DNA of 18,502 bases from an uncultured Intrasporangium sp. (GCA_937873285.1 CALMNV010000335.1:1-18502); one strand, 5' to 3'; positions 7,970-14,836 are shown, counted from the stretch's first letter. The notes: generated by a model not told the origin, from the sequence alone. Made by a program: numbers and translations.

Positions 7970-9385
7970 CTAGACGAAGATCGAGGAGCGCTGCATGAGC
8001 AGGCTGTAGAGCGTCTGCTGGATCGTCTCGCGGACCTGGTCGGTGAGGTCGAAGACCACCATGGGGTCGTCAGCGGCCTCGGCGCCGAAGTCGGTGGTCT
8101 GGATGGGAGGCCCGAACTCGATGAGCCACTTGCTCGGCAGCGGGAGAAGCCCGAGCGGCCCCAGCAGCGGGAAGGTCGGCGTGATCGGGGCATAGGGCAG
8201 CCCGAGTAGACGCGCCACGGTGGGCAGGTTGCCGAGGATCGGGTAGATCTCCTCGGCACCGACGATCGAGCAGGGGACGATCGGGACCCCGGTGCGCACC
8301 GCCGCCGAGACGAAGCCGCCGCGCCCGAAGCGTTGCAGCTTGTAGCGCTCGCTGAAGGGCTTGCCGACTCCCTTGAACCCCTCGGGCCACACGCCGACGA
8401 GGGCTCCGCTGCGCAGCAGCCGCTCCGCGTCGGAGTTGGCCGCGAGGGTGGTGCCCGACCGACGGGCCATGGCACCGAGGAAGGGTGTGCGGAAGACGAG
8501 GTCCGCGCCGAGCATCCGCAGGTGGCGGTGCTGCGGGTGCTCGTCGTGCACCGCGAGCTGCGTCATCAGCGAGTCCATGGCGATGGTGCCCGAGTGGTTG
8601 CCGACGACGAGGGCGCCGCCTTGGGCCGGAATGTTCTCGATGCCACGCACCTCCACCCGGAACCAGCCGCGGTAGAGCGGTCGCAGCAGCGGCAGGTGCA
8701 CGTGGAGGGTGTAGTCCTCGTCGAAGCCGAACTCGTCCACCAGGTAGTCGCCGGTCAGCCGCCGCCGAACGTAGGCCAGCGTCTCGGCGACCTGGTGCTC
8801 GGCCTCCTCGGTCGTCAACCCGGCGCCGGACGCGGCGGAGCGAAGGACGTTCACCGCCAGGTCGACGAGCTCGGCCAGGCCCGGGCGGACATCGGTCGAG
8901 CGCTCGCCAGGCGGGAGCCGGTCCGTCGTGGCGGCTCCGCTGGTGGGCTCCGCCCCTCGGAGGACGCCGACCCCGGTGCCGGCGGCCGCGGTCGGCACCG
9001 TCCGCAGCCGACGCTTCCGACGCGATGCCGCTCGGCCCGCGCCCGGGCCGGCGGCGGCTCGCCGAGCCGGGCTCACCTCGACCGGCTCCGTCGCGGGCAG
9101 CAGGGGGGTGCCGGTCCGGCGCCGGCGCTCACCGGTCGCGCGCGCCGCGCCGGCGGCCAGCGCACGACGCCCGGATGTCGCGGCCACCCGCCGGCCTCGC
9201 TCCGGGACGTCCCCCGCTGTGGAGGGAGCGGGTCGGGCAGGCTGCTGCGGCGTGGCCGTGTCCGCGCCGCCGCTCCCGGCCGACCTCGACCGGGTGCGGC
9301 GCTTGGCGGGCTGCCCGGCCTCGGCCGCCTGGCCGGCCTCGGCCGCCTGGCCCGCGCGGGACGCTCTGCGTGCCGGCTCGGTCAC
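7970..9385 (-). CDS. Lysophospholipid acyltransferase-family protein with long Ala/Arg-rich N-terminus
   Basis: A 471-residue protein. Residues 1 to about 190 are Ala/Arg/Pro/Gly-rich and probably disordered, including a QAAEAG duplication. Residues about 200-471 form a PlsC/LPLAT-type acyltransferase: the histidine-acid motif NHSGTIAMD (His264, Asp271), the motif VWPEGFKGVGKP (about 332-343) and PIVPCSIVGAEE. The family transfers acyl groups from acyl-CoA or acyl-ACP to lysophospholipids or acylglycerols at the membrane; the substrate is not predictable here. The histidine-to-acid spacing is longer than the classical HX4D, as in the DAGAT-like branch. GTG 9385 overlaps the SDR stop (GTGA), which is why I reject a start 106 codons upstream. 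The M. tuberculosis counterpart by position is Rv0502. Confidence 0.85.
   Translation of the reverse strand: MTEPARRASRAGQAAEAGQAAEAGQPAKRRTRSRSAGSGGADTATPQQPARPAPSTAGDVPERGRRVAATSGRRALAAGAARATGERRRRTGTPLLPATEPVEVSPARRAAAGPGAGRAASRRKRRLRTVPTAAAGTGVGVLRGAEPTSGAATTDRLPPGERSTDVRPGLAELVDLAVNVLRSAASGAGLTTEEAEHQVAETLAYVRRRLTGDYLVDEFGFDEDYTLHVHLPLLRPLYRGWFRVEVRGIENIPAQGGALVVGNHSGTIAMDSLMTQLAVHDEHPQHRHLRMLGADLVFRTPFLGAMARRSGTTLAANSDAERLLRSGALVGVWPEGFKGVGKPFSERYKLQRFGRGGFVSAAVRTGVPIVPCSIVGAEEIYPILGNLPTVARLLGLPYAPITPTFPLLGPLGLLPLPSKWLIEFGPPIQTTDFGAEAADDPMVVFDLTDQVRETIQQTLYSLLMQRSSIFV
9315..9350. repeat. 18-bp perfect tandem duplication in coding sequence
   Basis: CCGGCCTCGGCCGCCTGG occurs twice without a gap (9315-9332 and 9333-9350). 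It encodes the repeated QAAEAG in the disordered N-terminus of the acyltransferase. It keeps the frame and is a likely site of copy-number slippage. Confidence 0.9.
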
Positions 9386-10422
9386 TGCGAGATCCTCTCC
9401 ACCACTGTGCCCGTCCCCGCCGCACCGGACCCGGCGTCGCTCACCGAGACCGCGCTCCTCCCGCCAGGCAGGACCGGTGACAGGCGTCGCGCGAAGTCCT
9501 CGAAGGCGGCCCTGGTGGAGTACGCCGGCTCGAAGCCGAGCACCTCCCGCATGCGCGTGGTCTCGAGCCCGCGACCGAAGGCGAAGAAGGACAGCTGCTC
9601 GGTGGAGAAGTCGGCGAGCCCACCACGCCGGGCGAGCCCACCGAGCAGCCCGGCTGCCTGCAGCGGCACGGGCAGGATCGGGCGCCCGGCCAGCGCCGCG
9701 CACTGCAGCACGGTGAGGACCCCGTCTCCAGCGACGTTGACGATCCCGACGGACGGGCCTGTCGTGGCGAGGATCAGCGCGGCGGTGGCATCGTCCTCGT
9801 GCAGCAGCTGGAAGCGCCCGTCGAAGCCGAGCGGCACCGGCACGACCGGCAGGGAGAAGTAGTCCGTCATCGACGTGCGGACTCCTCCGCCGACGACGTT
9901 CGCGAGGCGCAGCATGGTGATCTCGACGTCCGGGCGCCGGCGCGAGAACCCTCGGACATATCCCTCGACCTCGACGGAGTCCTTGCCGAACCCCGTGCTG
10001 GGGATGCTCTTGGGGTTCATGTCCTCGGTGAAGAGGGCCGGGTTCATCGGCGAGGACCCGTAGACGGTGGCGGAGGACTTCACGACCAGCCGCTCGACCG
10101 TCGTCGACTTCTGGCAGGCTGCGAGCAGCTGCATGGAGCCGATGACGTTGATCTCCTTCTGCGTCACCCGGCCCCCGGTCCCCTTGGGAGTGGCGATGAC
10201 GCTCAGGTGCACCACCGTGTCGACCGCCGCCGACGCCATGATCCGCCCGATCATGGGGTTGCGGATGTCCGCACGGACGAACTCGGCACGGCCGATCGAG
10301 TGGCGCGGCGGCACGACGTCGATCCCCAGGATGCGCTCGACCGAGGGCTCGGCGCTCAGGCGCCGCGCGTAGAGGCCGCCGAGGTAGCGGGAGACTCCCG
10401 TGACGAGCACGACCTTCGCCAT
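9382..10422 (-). CDS. NAD-dependent epimerase/dehydratase-like (extended SDR) protein
   Basis: A 346-residue extended short-chain dehydrogenase-like protein, positional counterpart of M. tuberculosis galE2 (Rv0501). The Rossmann start reads VTGVSRYLGG, lacking the middle glycine of the usual TGxxGxxG. VVHLSVIATP and VKSSATVYGSS follow. Where the catalytic YxxxK tyrosine is expected the sequence reads GFGKDSVEVE, with Phe for Tyr. A dehydrogenase or epimerase reaction is therefore doubtful; a nucleotide-binding or structural role is possible. The ATG start at 10422 has GAGGAGGAG immediately upstream. It heads an operon with the acyltransferase (GTGA overlap) and glutaredoxin genes. The substrate is unknown. 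Confidence 0.85.
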   Translation of the reverse strand: MAKVVLVTGVSRYLGGLYARRLSAEPSVERILGIDVVPPRHSIGRAEFVRADIRNPMIGRIMASAAVDTVVHLSVIATPKGTGGRVTQKEINVIGSMQLLAACQKSTTVERLVVKSSATVYGSSPMNPALFTEDMNPKSIPSTGFGKDSVEVEGYVRGFSRRRPDVEITMLRLANVVGGGVRTSMTDYFSLPVVPVPLGFDGRFQLLHEDDATAALILATTGPSVGIVNVAGDGVLTVLQCAALAGRPILPVPLQAAGLLGGLARRGGLADFSTEQLSFFAFGRGLETTRMREVLGFEPAYSTRAAFEDFARRLSPVLPGGRSAVSVSDAGSGAAGTGTVVERISQ

Positions 10423-10452
10423 CGCTCCTCCTCGCCGCTGTTTGACGTCCTC

Positions 10453-10458
10453 AGCCTA
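10453..10458 (-). promoter_or_regulatory. Possible -10 element for the SDR-acyltransferase operon
   Basis: The - strand reads GATAGGCT, with TAGGCT fitting TANNNT, about 30 bases upstream of the ATG. No convincing -35 is seen. The rest of 10423-10590 shows nothing else clear. Confidence 0.3.
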
Positions 10459-10590
10459 TCGATGAGCGCAACAGCCACGACGGCCACGACTGGGGGGAGC
10501 GCAAACTCGGAGGAAACGCTGACGAGACGCGCAGCGGCGCCACAGCACCACCGACGGGACAGCACCCCGGCCTGCCGCGCCCAGAGCGGG

Positions 10591-10689
10591 CTACTTCTTG
10601 TTGCGGCGCTGGTGACGCGTCTTGCGCAGCAGCTTGCGGTGCTTCTTCTTCGCCATCCGCTTGCGGCGCTTCTTGATGACAGAGCCCAT
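10591..10689 (-). CDS. Small ribosomal subunit protein bS22 (AURKAIP1/COX24 domain)
   Basis: A 32-residue, extremely basic protein starting [19 protein letters not shown] and ending HQRRNKK. This is the characteristic sequence of the tiny actinobacterial 30S protein bS22, seen in mycobacterial ribosome structures near the decoding region. The ATG at 10689 has GAGG seven bases upstream. It is separated from the HTH gene by about 190 bp containing a terminator and its own promoter, so it is likely transcribed independently, as befits a ribosomal protein. In many actinobacteria it lies next to the same HTH, SDR and proC genes. Confidence 0.95.
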   Translation of the reverse strand: MGSVIKKRRKRMAKKKHRKLLRKTRHQRRNKK

Positions 10690-10783
10690 GGTTGTCCTCG
10701 ATCCGTTGACGGTGCCTGGTGCCGACCTGCGTCGACAGACCGTCATGCGGAACGTCGAACCTCACGAGCCGAACAGAGATCCC

Positions 10784-10813
10784 ACCTTAGCGCCTGCTTC
10801 GGGCGCTGCCCAA
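10784..10813 (-). promoter_or_regulatory. Promoter for bS22
   Basis: On the - strand TTGGGC (10813-10808) and TAAGGT (10789-10784) are 18 bases apart, fitting a sigma70/HrdB-type promoter. A leader of roughly 90 nt would precede the bS22 ATG. Confidence 0.5.
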
Positions 10814-10821
10814 AGACGGTG

Positions 10822-10863
10822 GCCCGGCGCAGCCGGGCGGACGGTTCGACCGAACCGTCCGCC
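10822..10863 (-). terminator. Hairpin terminator after the HTH gene
   Basis: Arms GGCGGACGGTTCG (10836-10848) and its exact complement (10851-10863) give up to 13 bp, starting 18 bases past the HTH stop in the direction of transcription. A second hairpin, GCCCGGC-GCA-GCCGGGC (10822-10838), overlaps the far arm. No U-tract is present, which is usual for GC-rich actinobacterial terminators. Confidence 0.7.
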
Positions 10864-10881
10864 GGTGGCTGGGTCGGCCGG

Positions 10882-11082
10882 TCAGGCGGTGTCGATGTAG
10901 GAGGTCGAGAGGTACCGGTGCACCGCGTCCTCGGGGACCCGGAACGAGCGCCCGACACGCGCGGCGGGCAGCTCCCCTCCGTGGACGAGCCGGTAGACCG
11001 TCATCTTCGACACGCGCATGATCGAGGCGACCTCGGCCACGGTCAGGAACCGCACCTCGGCGAGCTTGCGCTCAGTGGACAT
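10882..11082 (-). CDS. Excisionase/MerR-type helix-turn-helix DNA-binding protein
   Basis: A 66-residue protein consisting almost wholly of one winged HTH: FLTVAEVASIMRVSKMTVYRLVHGG, then the wing LPAARVGRSFRVPEDAVHRYL. This 'excisionase family' type is a conserved actinobacterial neighbour of bS22 and proC (M. tuberculosis Rv0500A) and is not a phage excisionase. I start at ATG 11082 because GAGG lies 6 bases upstream and conservation begins there; a 51-codon upstream extension looks non-coding. It may regulate its own promoter or nearby genes: a 9-bp inverted repeat lies 55-97 bases upstream. Confidence 0.88.
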   Translation of the reverse strand: MSTERKLAEVRFLTVAEVASIMRVSKMTVYRLVHGGELPAARVGRSFRVPEDAVHRYLSTSYIDTA

Positions 11083-11136
11083 GTTGACCTCGATCTCTCC
11101 CACACACGCGCGTCGCCGGCTTCCCCTCCGGCGAAA

Positions 11137-11179
11137 CGTCACACGGGTGCAGAACGACACACTAGGTGCTCGTGTGACG
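11137..11179. promoter_or_regulatory. Inverted repeat flanking a -10-like element upstream of the HTH gene
   Basis: CGTCACACG (11137-11145) and its exact complement CGTGTGACG (11171-11179) are centred 34 bp apart. Between them the - strand carries TAGTGT (11164-11159), a TANNNT-type -10 for the HTH gene. The spacing suits two half-sites on about the same helical face, so an operator is possible. Confidence 0.4.
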
Positions 11180-11244
11180 CCAGGGGAAGTCAGCGACACA
11201 CCAATCGGCGCGTGGCAAGCCGACACGCCGGACACGCCCCCATC

Positions 11245-12651
11245 TCAGGGGGCCAGGCGGTGCAGGTCTCGCGGGAAGAGCGTCACCTCCCTGATGTTCT
11301 GCGCGCCGACGAGGCGCGCGACCCAACGCTCGAGCCCGATGGCGAAGCCGCCGTGAGGAGGCATCCCGGAGCGGAAGGCCTCCAGGTAGCCGGCATACGG
11401 CTCGACGGCCTGTCCGGTGCGCGCCAGTGCCGCCTCGTAGTCGCTCGGCCGGTGCAGCCGCTGCCCCCCGGTCGTCAGCTCGAGCCCGCGGAAGAGCAGG
11501 TCGAAGCTGTTGGACCAGCGCTCGTCGCCCGGTGAGGGATGGGTGTAGAACGGGCGCTTGGCGAGCGGGTAGCCCTCCACCGCGAGGAAGTCCGAGCCGT
11601 ATGCCGCCGACGCCCACTCGCTGAGGGCACGCTCGTCAGCGGGGCGCAGGTCGGGCTCGTCGGGGTCCGCGCCGACGCGGGCCAGCGCCTCGCGGAAGGA
11701 GATGACGGGCAGCTCCGAGGGCACCCGCGGCAGGCGCACCTCGAGCAGCGCGACGGACTCGGCGGCATCCGTCCGGATGGCCTCGAGCATCCCGGCGAGG
11801 GCGTCGCGCAGCACGGCGAGGACGTCCCGATGGTCCCGGATGAAGGCCAGCTCGGCGTCGAGCGAGGTGTACTGCGCGAGATGGCGCACCGTGTCGTGCG
11901 GCTCGGCGCGGAACACCGGGCCGATCTCGAAGACCCGCTCGAAGACGCCGACGAGCATCTGCTTGTAGAGCTGCGGCGACTGGGCGAGGAAGGCGGGGCG
12001 CCCGAAGTAGTCGACGGTGAAGACGTCCGCCCCCGACTCGGTCGCCGCGCCGACGAGCTTGGGCGTGACCACCTCGGTGAAGTCCAGCCCGGTCAGCGCC
12101 TCGCGGAAGCCGCGCATGGAGGCGCTCGCCAGCGCCCACGCCGCGCGGTGCCGCGGGTGGCGCAGGGTCACGGCCGCGTGGTCGAGGATGGTGGGCAGCC
12201 CGGCTCCGAGGCGCGGCCGCCACAGCTCGGTCGGCGGGGCGGCGGCGGGCTCGGTCAAGGCGGTGACGGTGGGGTCGACGAGCTCGGCTCCCCCTGGTCC
12301 GGCGGGATGGTGGCGCACCGTGCCGAGGACCTCGACGACGGTCTCCTCGGGCAGCGACAGCAGCTCGCGCGCCGTGGCGGGGTCGCGCACGACGACCTGG
12401 GTGAGCCCGGATCGGTCACGCACGACGAGGAAGCTGACGCTGGCGAGGGTCCGCCGGCGGTGGACCCAGCCGCGCAGGAGCGCTCGGGCGCCGTCGGGCA
12501 GCGACGCCAGGTCGGCGGCGAGGGTGCGAGGCAGGCGGCCGGACGCTGGCGCGACGGGCTTGGCCGGGGTGGTCGGGGTGATCGGGGCGGTCGGCGTGAT
12601 CGGGGCAGTCGAGGTGGTCGGGGCGGTCGAGGTGGTCGAGGTGGTCGGCAC
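11245..12651 (-). CDS. aspS: Archaeal-type aspartyl-tRNA synthetase (probably Asp-tRNA(Asp/Asn) ligase)
   Basis: A 468-residue class II synthetase. A Thr/Pro-rich extension (about 1-35) precedes an OB-fold anticodon-binding domain (about 40-135, starting LLRGWVHRRRTLASVSFLVVRD). The catalytic core has motif 2 in FRAEPHDTVRHLAQ (247-260) and motif 3 in GFAIGLERWVARLVG (435-449). It is short and lacks the GAD insertion of the ~600-residue bacterial AspRS, so it is the archaeal-type enzyme. The His in GWVH (residue 64) is the residue type reported for non-discriminating enzymes that also charge tRNA-Asn; this is suggestive only. I start at GTG 12651 because GGAGG lies 5 bases upstream. That Shine-Dalgarno is buried in the T-box described separately. 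Whether a bacterial-type AspRS exists elsewhere is unknown. Confidence 0.93.
   Translation of the reverse strand: MPTTSTTSTAPTTSTAPITPTAPITPTTPAKPVAPASGRLPRTLAADLASLPDGARALLRGWVHRRRTLASVSFLVVRDRSGLTQVVVRDPATARELLSLPEETVVEVLGTVRHHPAGPGGAELVDPTVTALTEPAAAPPTELWRPRLGAGLPTILDHAAVTLRHPRHRAAWALASASMRGFREALTGLDFTEVVTPKLVGAATESGADVFTVDYFGRPAFLAQSPQLYKQMLVGVFERVFEIGPVFRAEPHDTVRHLAQYTSLDAELAFIRDHRDVLAVLRDALAGMLEAIRTDAAESVALLEVRLPRVPSELPVISFREALARVGADPDEPDLRPADERALSEWASAAYGSDFLAVEGYPLAKRPFYTHPSPGDERWSNSFDLLFRGLELTTGGQRLHRPSDYEAALARTGQAVEPYAGYLEAFRSGMPPHGGFAIGLERWVARLVGAQNIREVTLFPRDLHRLAP
12559..12645. repeat. Degenerate Thr/Ser/Ala/Pro codon repeats at the AspRS N-terminus
   Basis: Imperfect tandem units built on ACC, TCG, GCC and CCG codons encode residues 3-31 (units like TTSTAP and ITPTAP). 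Simple-sequence expansion gives a disordered tail that is not part of the synthetase fold. Confidence 0.6.
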
Positions 12652-12656
12652 GTGGT

Positions 12657-12811
12657 CCTCCGGGAGTGGTGAGCCCCGGAGGTGTGGGCGATGGGGAATG
12701 TCGCTGTGCCACCACACCTTCGCCGCGGGCGGAGCGCCCTCGGCCTCTGCTCCCTGCACGGCTCCGGATCGTCAGGCCCCTCTTCGCCGCAGGCCCGAGC
12801 CTACCGGAGCC
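12657..12811 (-). promoter_or_regulatory. Translational T-box riboswitch, tRNA-Asp type, in the aspS leader
   Basis: On the - strand the leader has the T-box parts in order. Stem I: GGCUCCGG (12811-12804) pairs with CCGGAGCC (12767-12760), and AGGCUC (12802-12797) with GGGCCU (12779-12774). The 3' internal loop GACGAU begins with specifier GAC (12773-12771), an Asp codon. A middle stem pairs GGAGC (12753-12749) with GCUCC (12735-12731). Antisequestrator: AGGUGUGG (12719-12712) pairs with CCACACCU (12687-12680), enclosing bulge UGGCACA (12711-12705; consensus UGGNACC) and stem GCGA/UCGC (12704-12701, 12691-12688). UGGC complements an acceptor end GCCA, i.e. discriminator G73, as in tRNA-Asp. 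Sequestrator: CCUCCGGG (12682-12675) pairs with CCCGGAGG (12664-12657), burying GGAGG 5 bases before the GTG. Its first three bases are shared with the antisequestrator, so the two folds exclude each other. Uncharged tRNA-Asp should therefore switch translation on. Confidence 0.85.
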
Positions 12812-12827
12812 CTCCTGCGAGGAGGGC
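12809..12827 (-). other. Strong short hairpin just upstream of T-box Stem I
   Basis: GCCCTCCT (12809-12816) and AGGAGGGC (12820-12827) form a perfect 8-bp stem with a 3-nt loop. It shares three bases with the 5' strand of Stem I, so the two compete. It may be a second terminator for acuC read-through or an extra fold of the leader. Confidence 0.45.
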
Positions 12828-12850
12828 GATCGGTGCTGGAGGCCGGAGTC

Positions 12851-12888
12851 CTGGCTCGGTCGGCCGACAAGTCCGGCGACCGAGCCAG
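12851..12888 (-). terminator. Hairpin terminator after acuC
   Basis: CTGGCTCGGTCG (12851-12862) and its exact complement (12877-12888) form a 12-bp stem with a 14-nt loop, 30 bases beyond the acuC stop. No U-tract follows. It should separate acuC from the aspS leader, though no clear aspS promoter was found between them. Confidence 0.65.
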
Positions 12889-12918
12889 AAGCGGCCGACC
12901 GACGCCTCGCCGGTGTGC

Positions 12919-14115
12919 TCAGTCGAAGTGGACGTCCAGGCCGTGCAGCGGGAAGACGGCCTGGCGGGTCGCCATGATGGCGCGGTCGACCTCACTGGCC
13001 GGGTCGTAGCCCATGTCCCAGGAGCGCCACCACAACGGTCCTTGCTCGTCGGTCAGGTCACCCATGCGTCCGGGACCCGGCCTCCCGCACAGCATCTCGA
13101 CGTGGTCGCGCCACGCCTGCGGCACCGGCACCGTGCAGCCGACCGGGGCATGCGCCGCGATCGCCGTCACGTGGGTCCAAGCACGTGGGACGACGTCGAT
13201 CACCTCGTAGCCGCCGCCGCCCAGGGCGACCCACCGACCCTCGCACACCTCGTGCGAGAGCCGGTGCAGGGCGTCCGCGGCCGCGCGCTGCGCGTCGACG
13301 GAAAGCGCGAAGTGCCCCAGGGGATCCTCCATGTGGGTGTCGCAGCCGTGCTGGGTGACGAGGACGTCGGGCCGGAAGCCGCGCACCAGCGGCACGACCG
13401 TGGCGTGGAACGCGCGCAGCCAGCCGGCGTCGCCCAACCCCGGCGGCAGCGACACGTTGACCGCCGAGCCCTGCGCCGTGGGGCCGCCGATGTCGGCGGG
13501 CCAGCCCGTGCCGGGAAAGAGCGCCCGGCCGGTCTCGTGCACCGAGATGGTCAGCACCCGGGGGTCGTCCCAGAAGATCCGCTCGACCCCGTCGCCGTGG
13601 TGGACGTCGATGTCGACGTAGGCCACCCGCTGCGCACCGTGCTCGAGCAGCCAGCGGATGCCGACAGCGGCGTCGTTGTAGATGCAGAACCCGGAGGCGT
13701 TGCGCGGCATCGCGTGGTGCAGGCCGCCGGCAAAGTTGACGCCGTGCTCGGTCTCGCCGGCCCAGACCGCGCGGCATACGTCCACGGTCCCGGCGACGAC
13801 CCGGGCGCTCGCCTCGTGCATCCCCTGGAACGCCGGGTCGTCCTCGGTGCCGAGCCCGTAGGCCGTGTCCGCCGAGTCGGGGTCGTCGGAGGCGTGGCGC
13901 ACAGCGGTGATGTAGTCGCGGTCATGGACACTCGCGATGACGTCGTCGGACGCCGGGTCGGCGCCGACCACCTCGACGCCCGGGGCATCGAAGACGCCGA
14001 GCGCCTCGCACAGCCGGGCGGTCAGGTCGAGCCGCACCGGGGACATCGGGTGCGACGAGCCGAAGTCGTACTTGGTGAACGCGGTGTCCCAGACGACCCT
14101 GACCTGGCTTGGCAT
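12919..14115 (-). CDS. acuC: AcuC-type histone-deacetylase-family protein
   Basis: A 398-residue class I/II HDAC-fold zinc deacetylase. Key residues visible are the His pair in LHHAMP (133-134), GFCIYND (142-148), zinc ligands Asp170 and His172 in DIDVHHGDG, Asp259 in GCDTHMEDPL, and the transition-state tyrosine in GGGGY (303). In Bacillus, AcuC deacetylates and so reactivates acetyl-CoA synthetase; the substrate here is unproven, although a GNAT acetyltransferase is encoded 0.8 kb away. I start at ATG 14115 (MPSQVRVVW). A TANNNT -10 (TAGCGT) ends 7 nt upstream and no Shine-Dalgarno is seen, which suggests a leaderless mRNA. It is divergent from the RCK gene, separated by 46 bp. Confidence 0.92.
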   Translation of the reverse strand: MPSQVRVVWDTAFTKYDFGSSHPMSPVRLDLTARLCEALGVFDAPGVEVVGADPASDDVIASVHDRDYITAVRHASDDPDSADTAYGLGTEDDPAFQGMHEASARVVAGTVDVCRAVWAGETEHGVNFAGGLHHAMPRNASGFCIYNDAAVGIRWLLEHGAQRVAYVDIDVHHGDGVERIFWDDPRVLTISVHETGRALFPGTGWPADIGGPTAQGSAVNVSLPPGLGDAGWLRAFHATVVPLVRGFRPDVLVTQHGCDTHMEDPLGHFALSVDAQRAAADALHRLSHEVCEGRWVALGGGGYEVIDVVPRAWTHVTAIAAHAPVGCTVPVPQAWRDHVEMLCGRPGPGRMGDLTDEQGPLWWRSWDMGYDPASEVDRAIMATRQAVFPLHGLDVHFD

Positions 14116-14122
14116 GATTGAG

Positions 14123-14128
14123 ACGCTA
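14123..14128 (-). promoter_or_regulatory. -10 element for a leaderless acuC transcript
   Basis: TAGCGT on the - strand lies 7 nt before the acuC ATG, so the start codon would coincide with the transcription start. No clear -35 is visible. Confidence 0.45.
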
Positions 14129-14161
14129 CCGCGTCGACGCAGCGCACCACGGAGGAAAGCC

Positions 14162-14830
14162 ATGGCGAGGAACCGCCTGTACCATGACGACGTCATGGTC
14201 ATCGGACTGGGACGGTTCGGCTCGGCCGCCGCCCTCGAGCTGACCCGGCTCGGGCACCGGGTGATCGCGGTCGAGCGGGACCCGGCGCTCGTCGACGCCT
14301 ACGCTCACAAGGTCTCCAAGGTGGTGCGAGCCGACATGGCGTTGGCCAACGCGGCCGAGATGATCCGCGCGATCGACCCCAAGATCGCCGTCGTCGGCGT
14401 CGGCTCCTCGGTCGAGTCGTCGGTGCTCGCAGCGGCCAACCTCGTCGATGCCAGGGTCCCCTCGATCTGGGCCAGGGCCCTGTCCCCCGAGCACAAGCGG
14501 ATCCTTGAGCGCATCGGGGTGCACCACGTCATCTCCCCCGAGGCAGACTCCGGCCGGCGCCTCGCCCACCTCGTGGGAGGCAAGCTGCTCGACTACATCG
14601 AGTTCGACGACGGCTTCGCCATCGTCAAGATCCGGCCGCCCGCCGAGACCGTCGGGTTCACTCTCGAGCAGAGCCAGGTGCGCCGCAAGTACGGCGTCAC
14701 GATCGTCGGGACCAAGGCCCCGGGCGAGGACTTCACGTATGCCGTGCCGCAGACCAAGATCTCGGCGCACCACATGCTCATCGTCAGCGGGCCCACCGAG
14801 CTGCTGGAGCGCTTCACCGCGCGCCCCTGA
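14162..14830 (+). CDS. TrkA/KtrA-type potassium uptake regulator (RCK domain)
   Basis: A 222-residue cytosolic protein. The RCK_N Rossmann domain (about 8-130) has VIGLGRFGSAAALEL (glycines 15, 17, 20) and an acidic Glu38 at the end of the second strand, the usual NAD/ATP adenosine-binding position. The RCK_C domain (about 140-222) follows. Such proteins form octameric rings that gate Ktr/Trk K+ channels with nucleotide, and c-di-AMP in some species. ATG 14162 is preceded by GGAGGAAA 5 bases upstream, which excludes longer starts. No membrane-channel partner (KtrB/TrkH) is in the window, so it acts in trans or its partner lies elsewhere. It is divergent from acuC and convergent with the GNAT gene. 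Confidence 0.93.
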   Translation: MARNRLYHDDVMVIGLGRFGSAAALELTRLGHRVIAVERDPALVDAYAHKVSKVVRADMALANAAEMIRAIDPKIAVVGVGSSVESSVLAAANLVDARVPSIWARALSPEHKRILERIGVHHVISPEADSGRRLAHLVGGKLLDYIEFDDGFAIVKIRPPAETVGFTLEQSQVRRKYGVTIVGTKAPGEDFTYAVPQTKISAHHMLIVSGPTELLERFTARP

Positions 14831-14836
14831 GGCGGC

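Noticed and set aside
10882..11082. Small excisionase-like HTH as evidence of a prophage
   Set aside because: This gene type is a conserved actinobacterial neighbour of bS22 and proC, and no phage genes surround it.
11237..11252. CCCCC-N6-GGGGG as a terminator of aspS
   Set aside because: Only 5 bp, overlaps the stop codon and has no U-tract; too weak to call.
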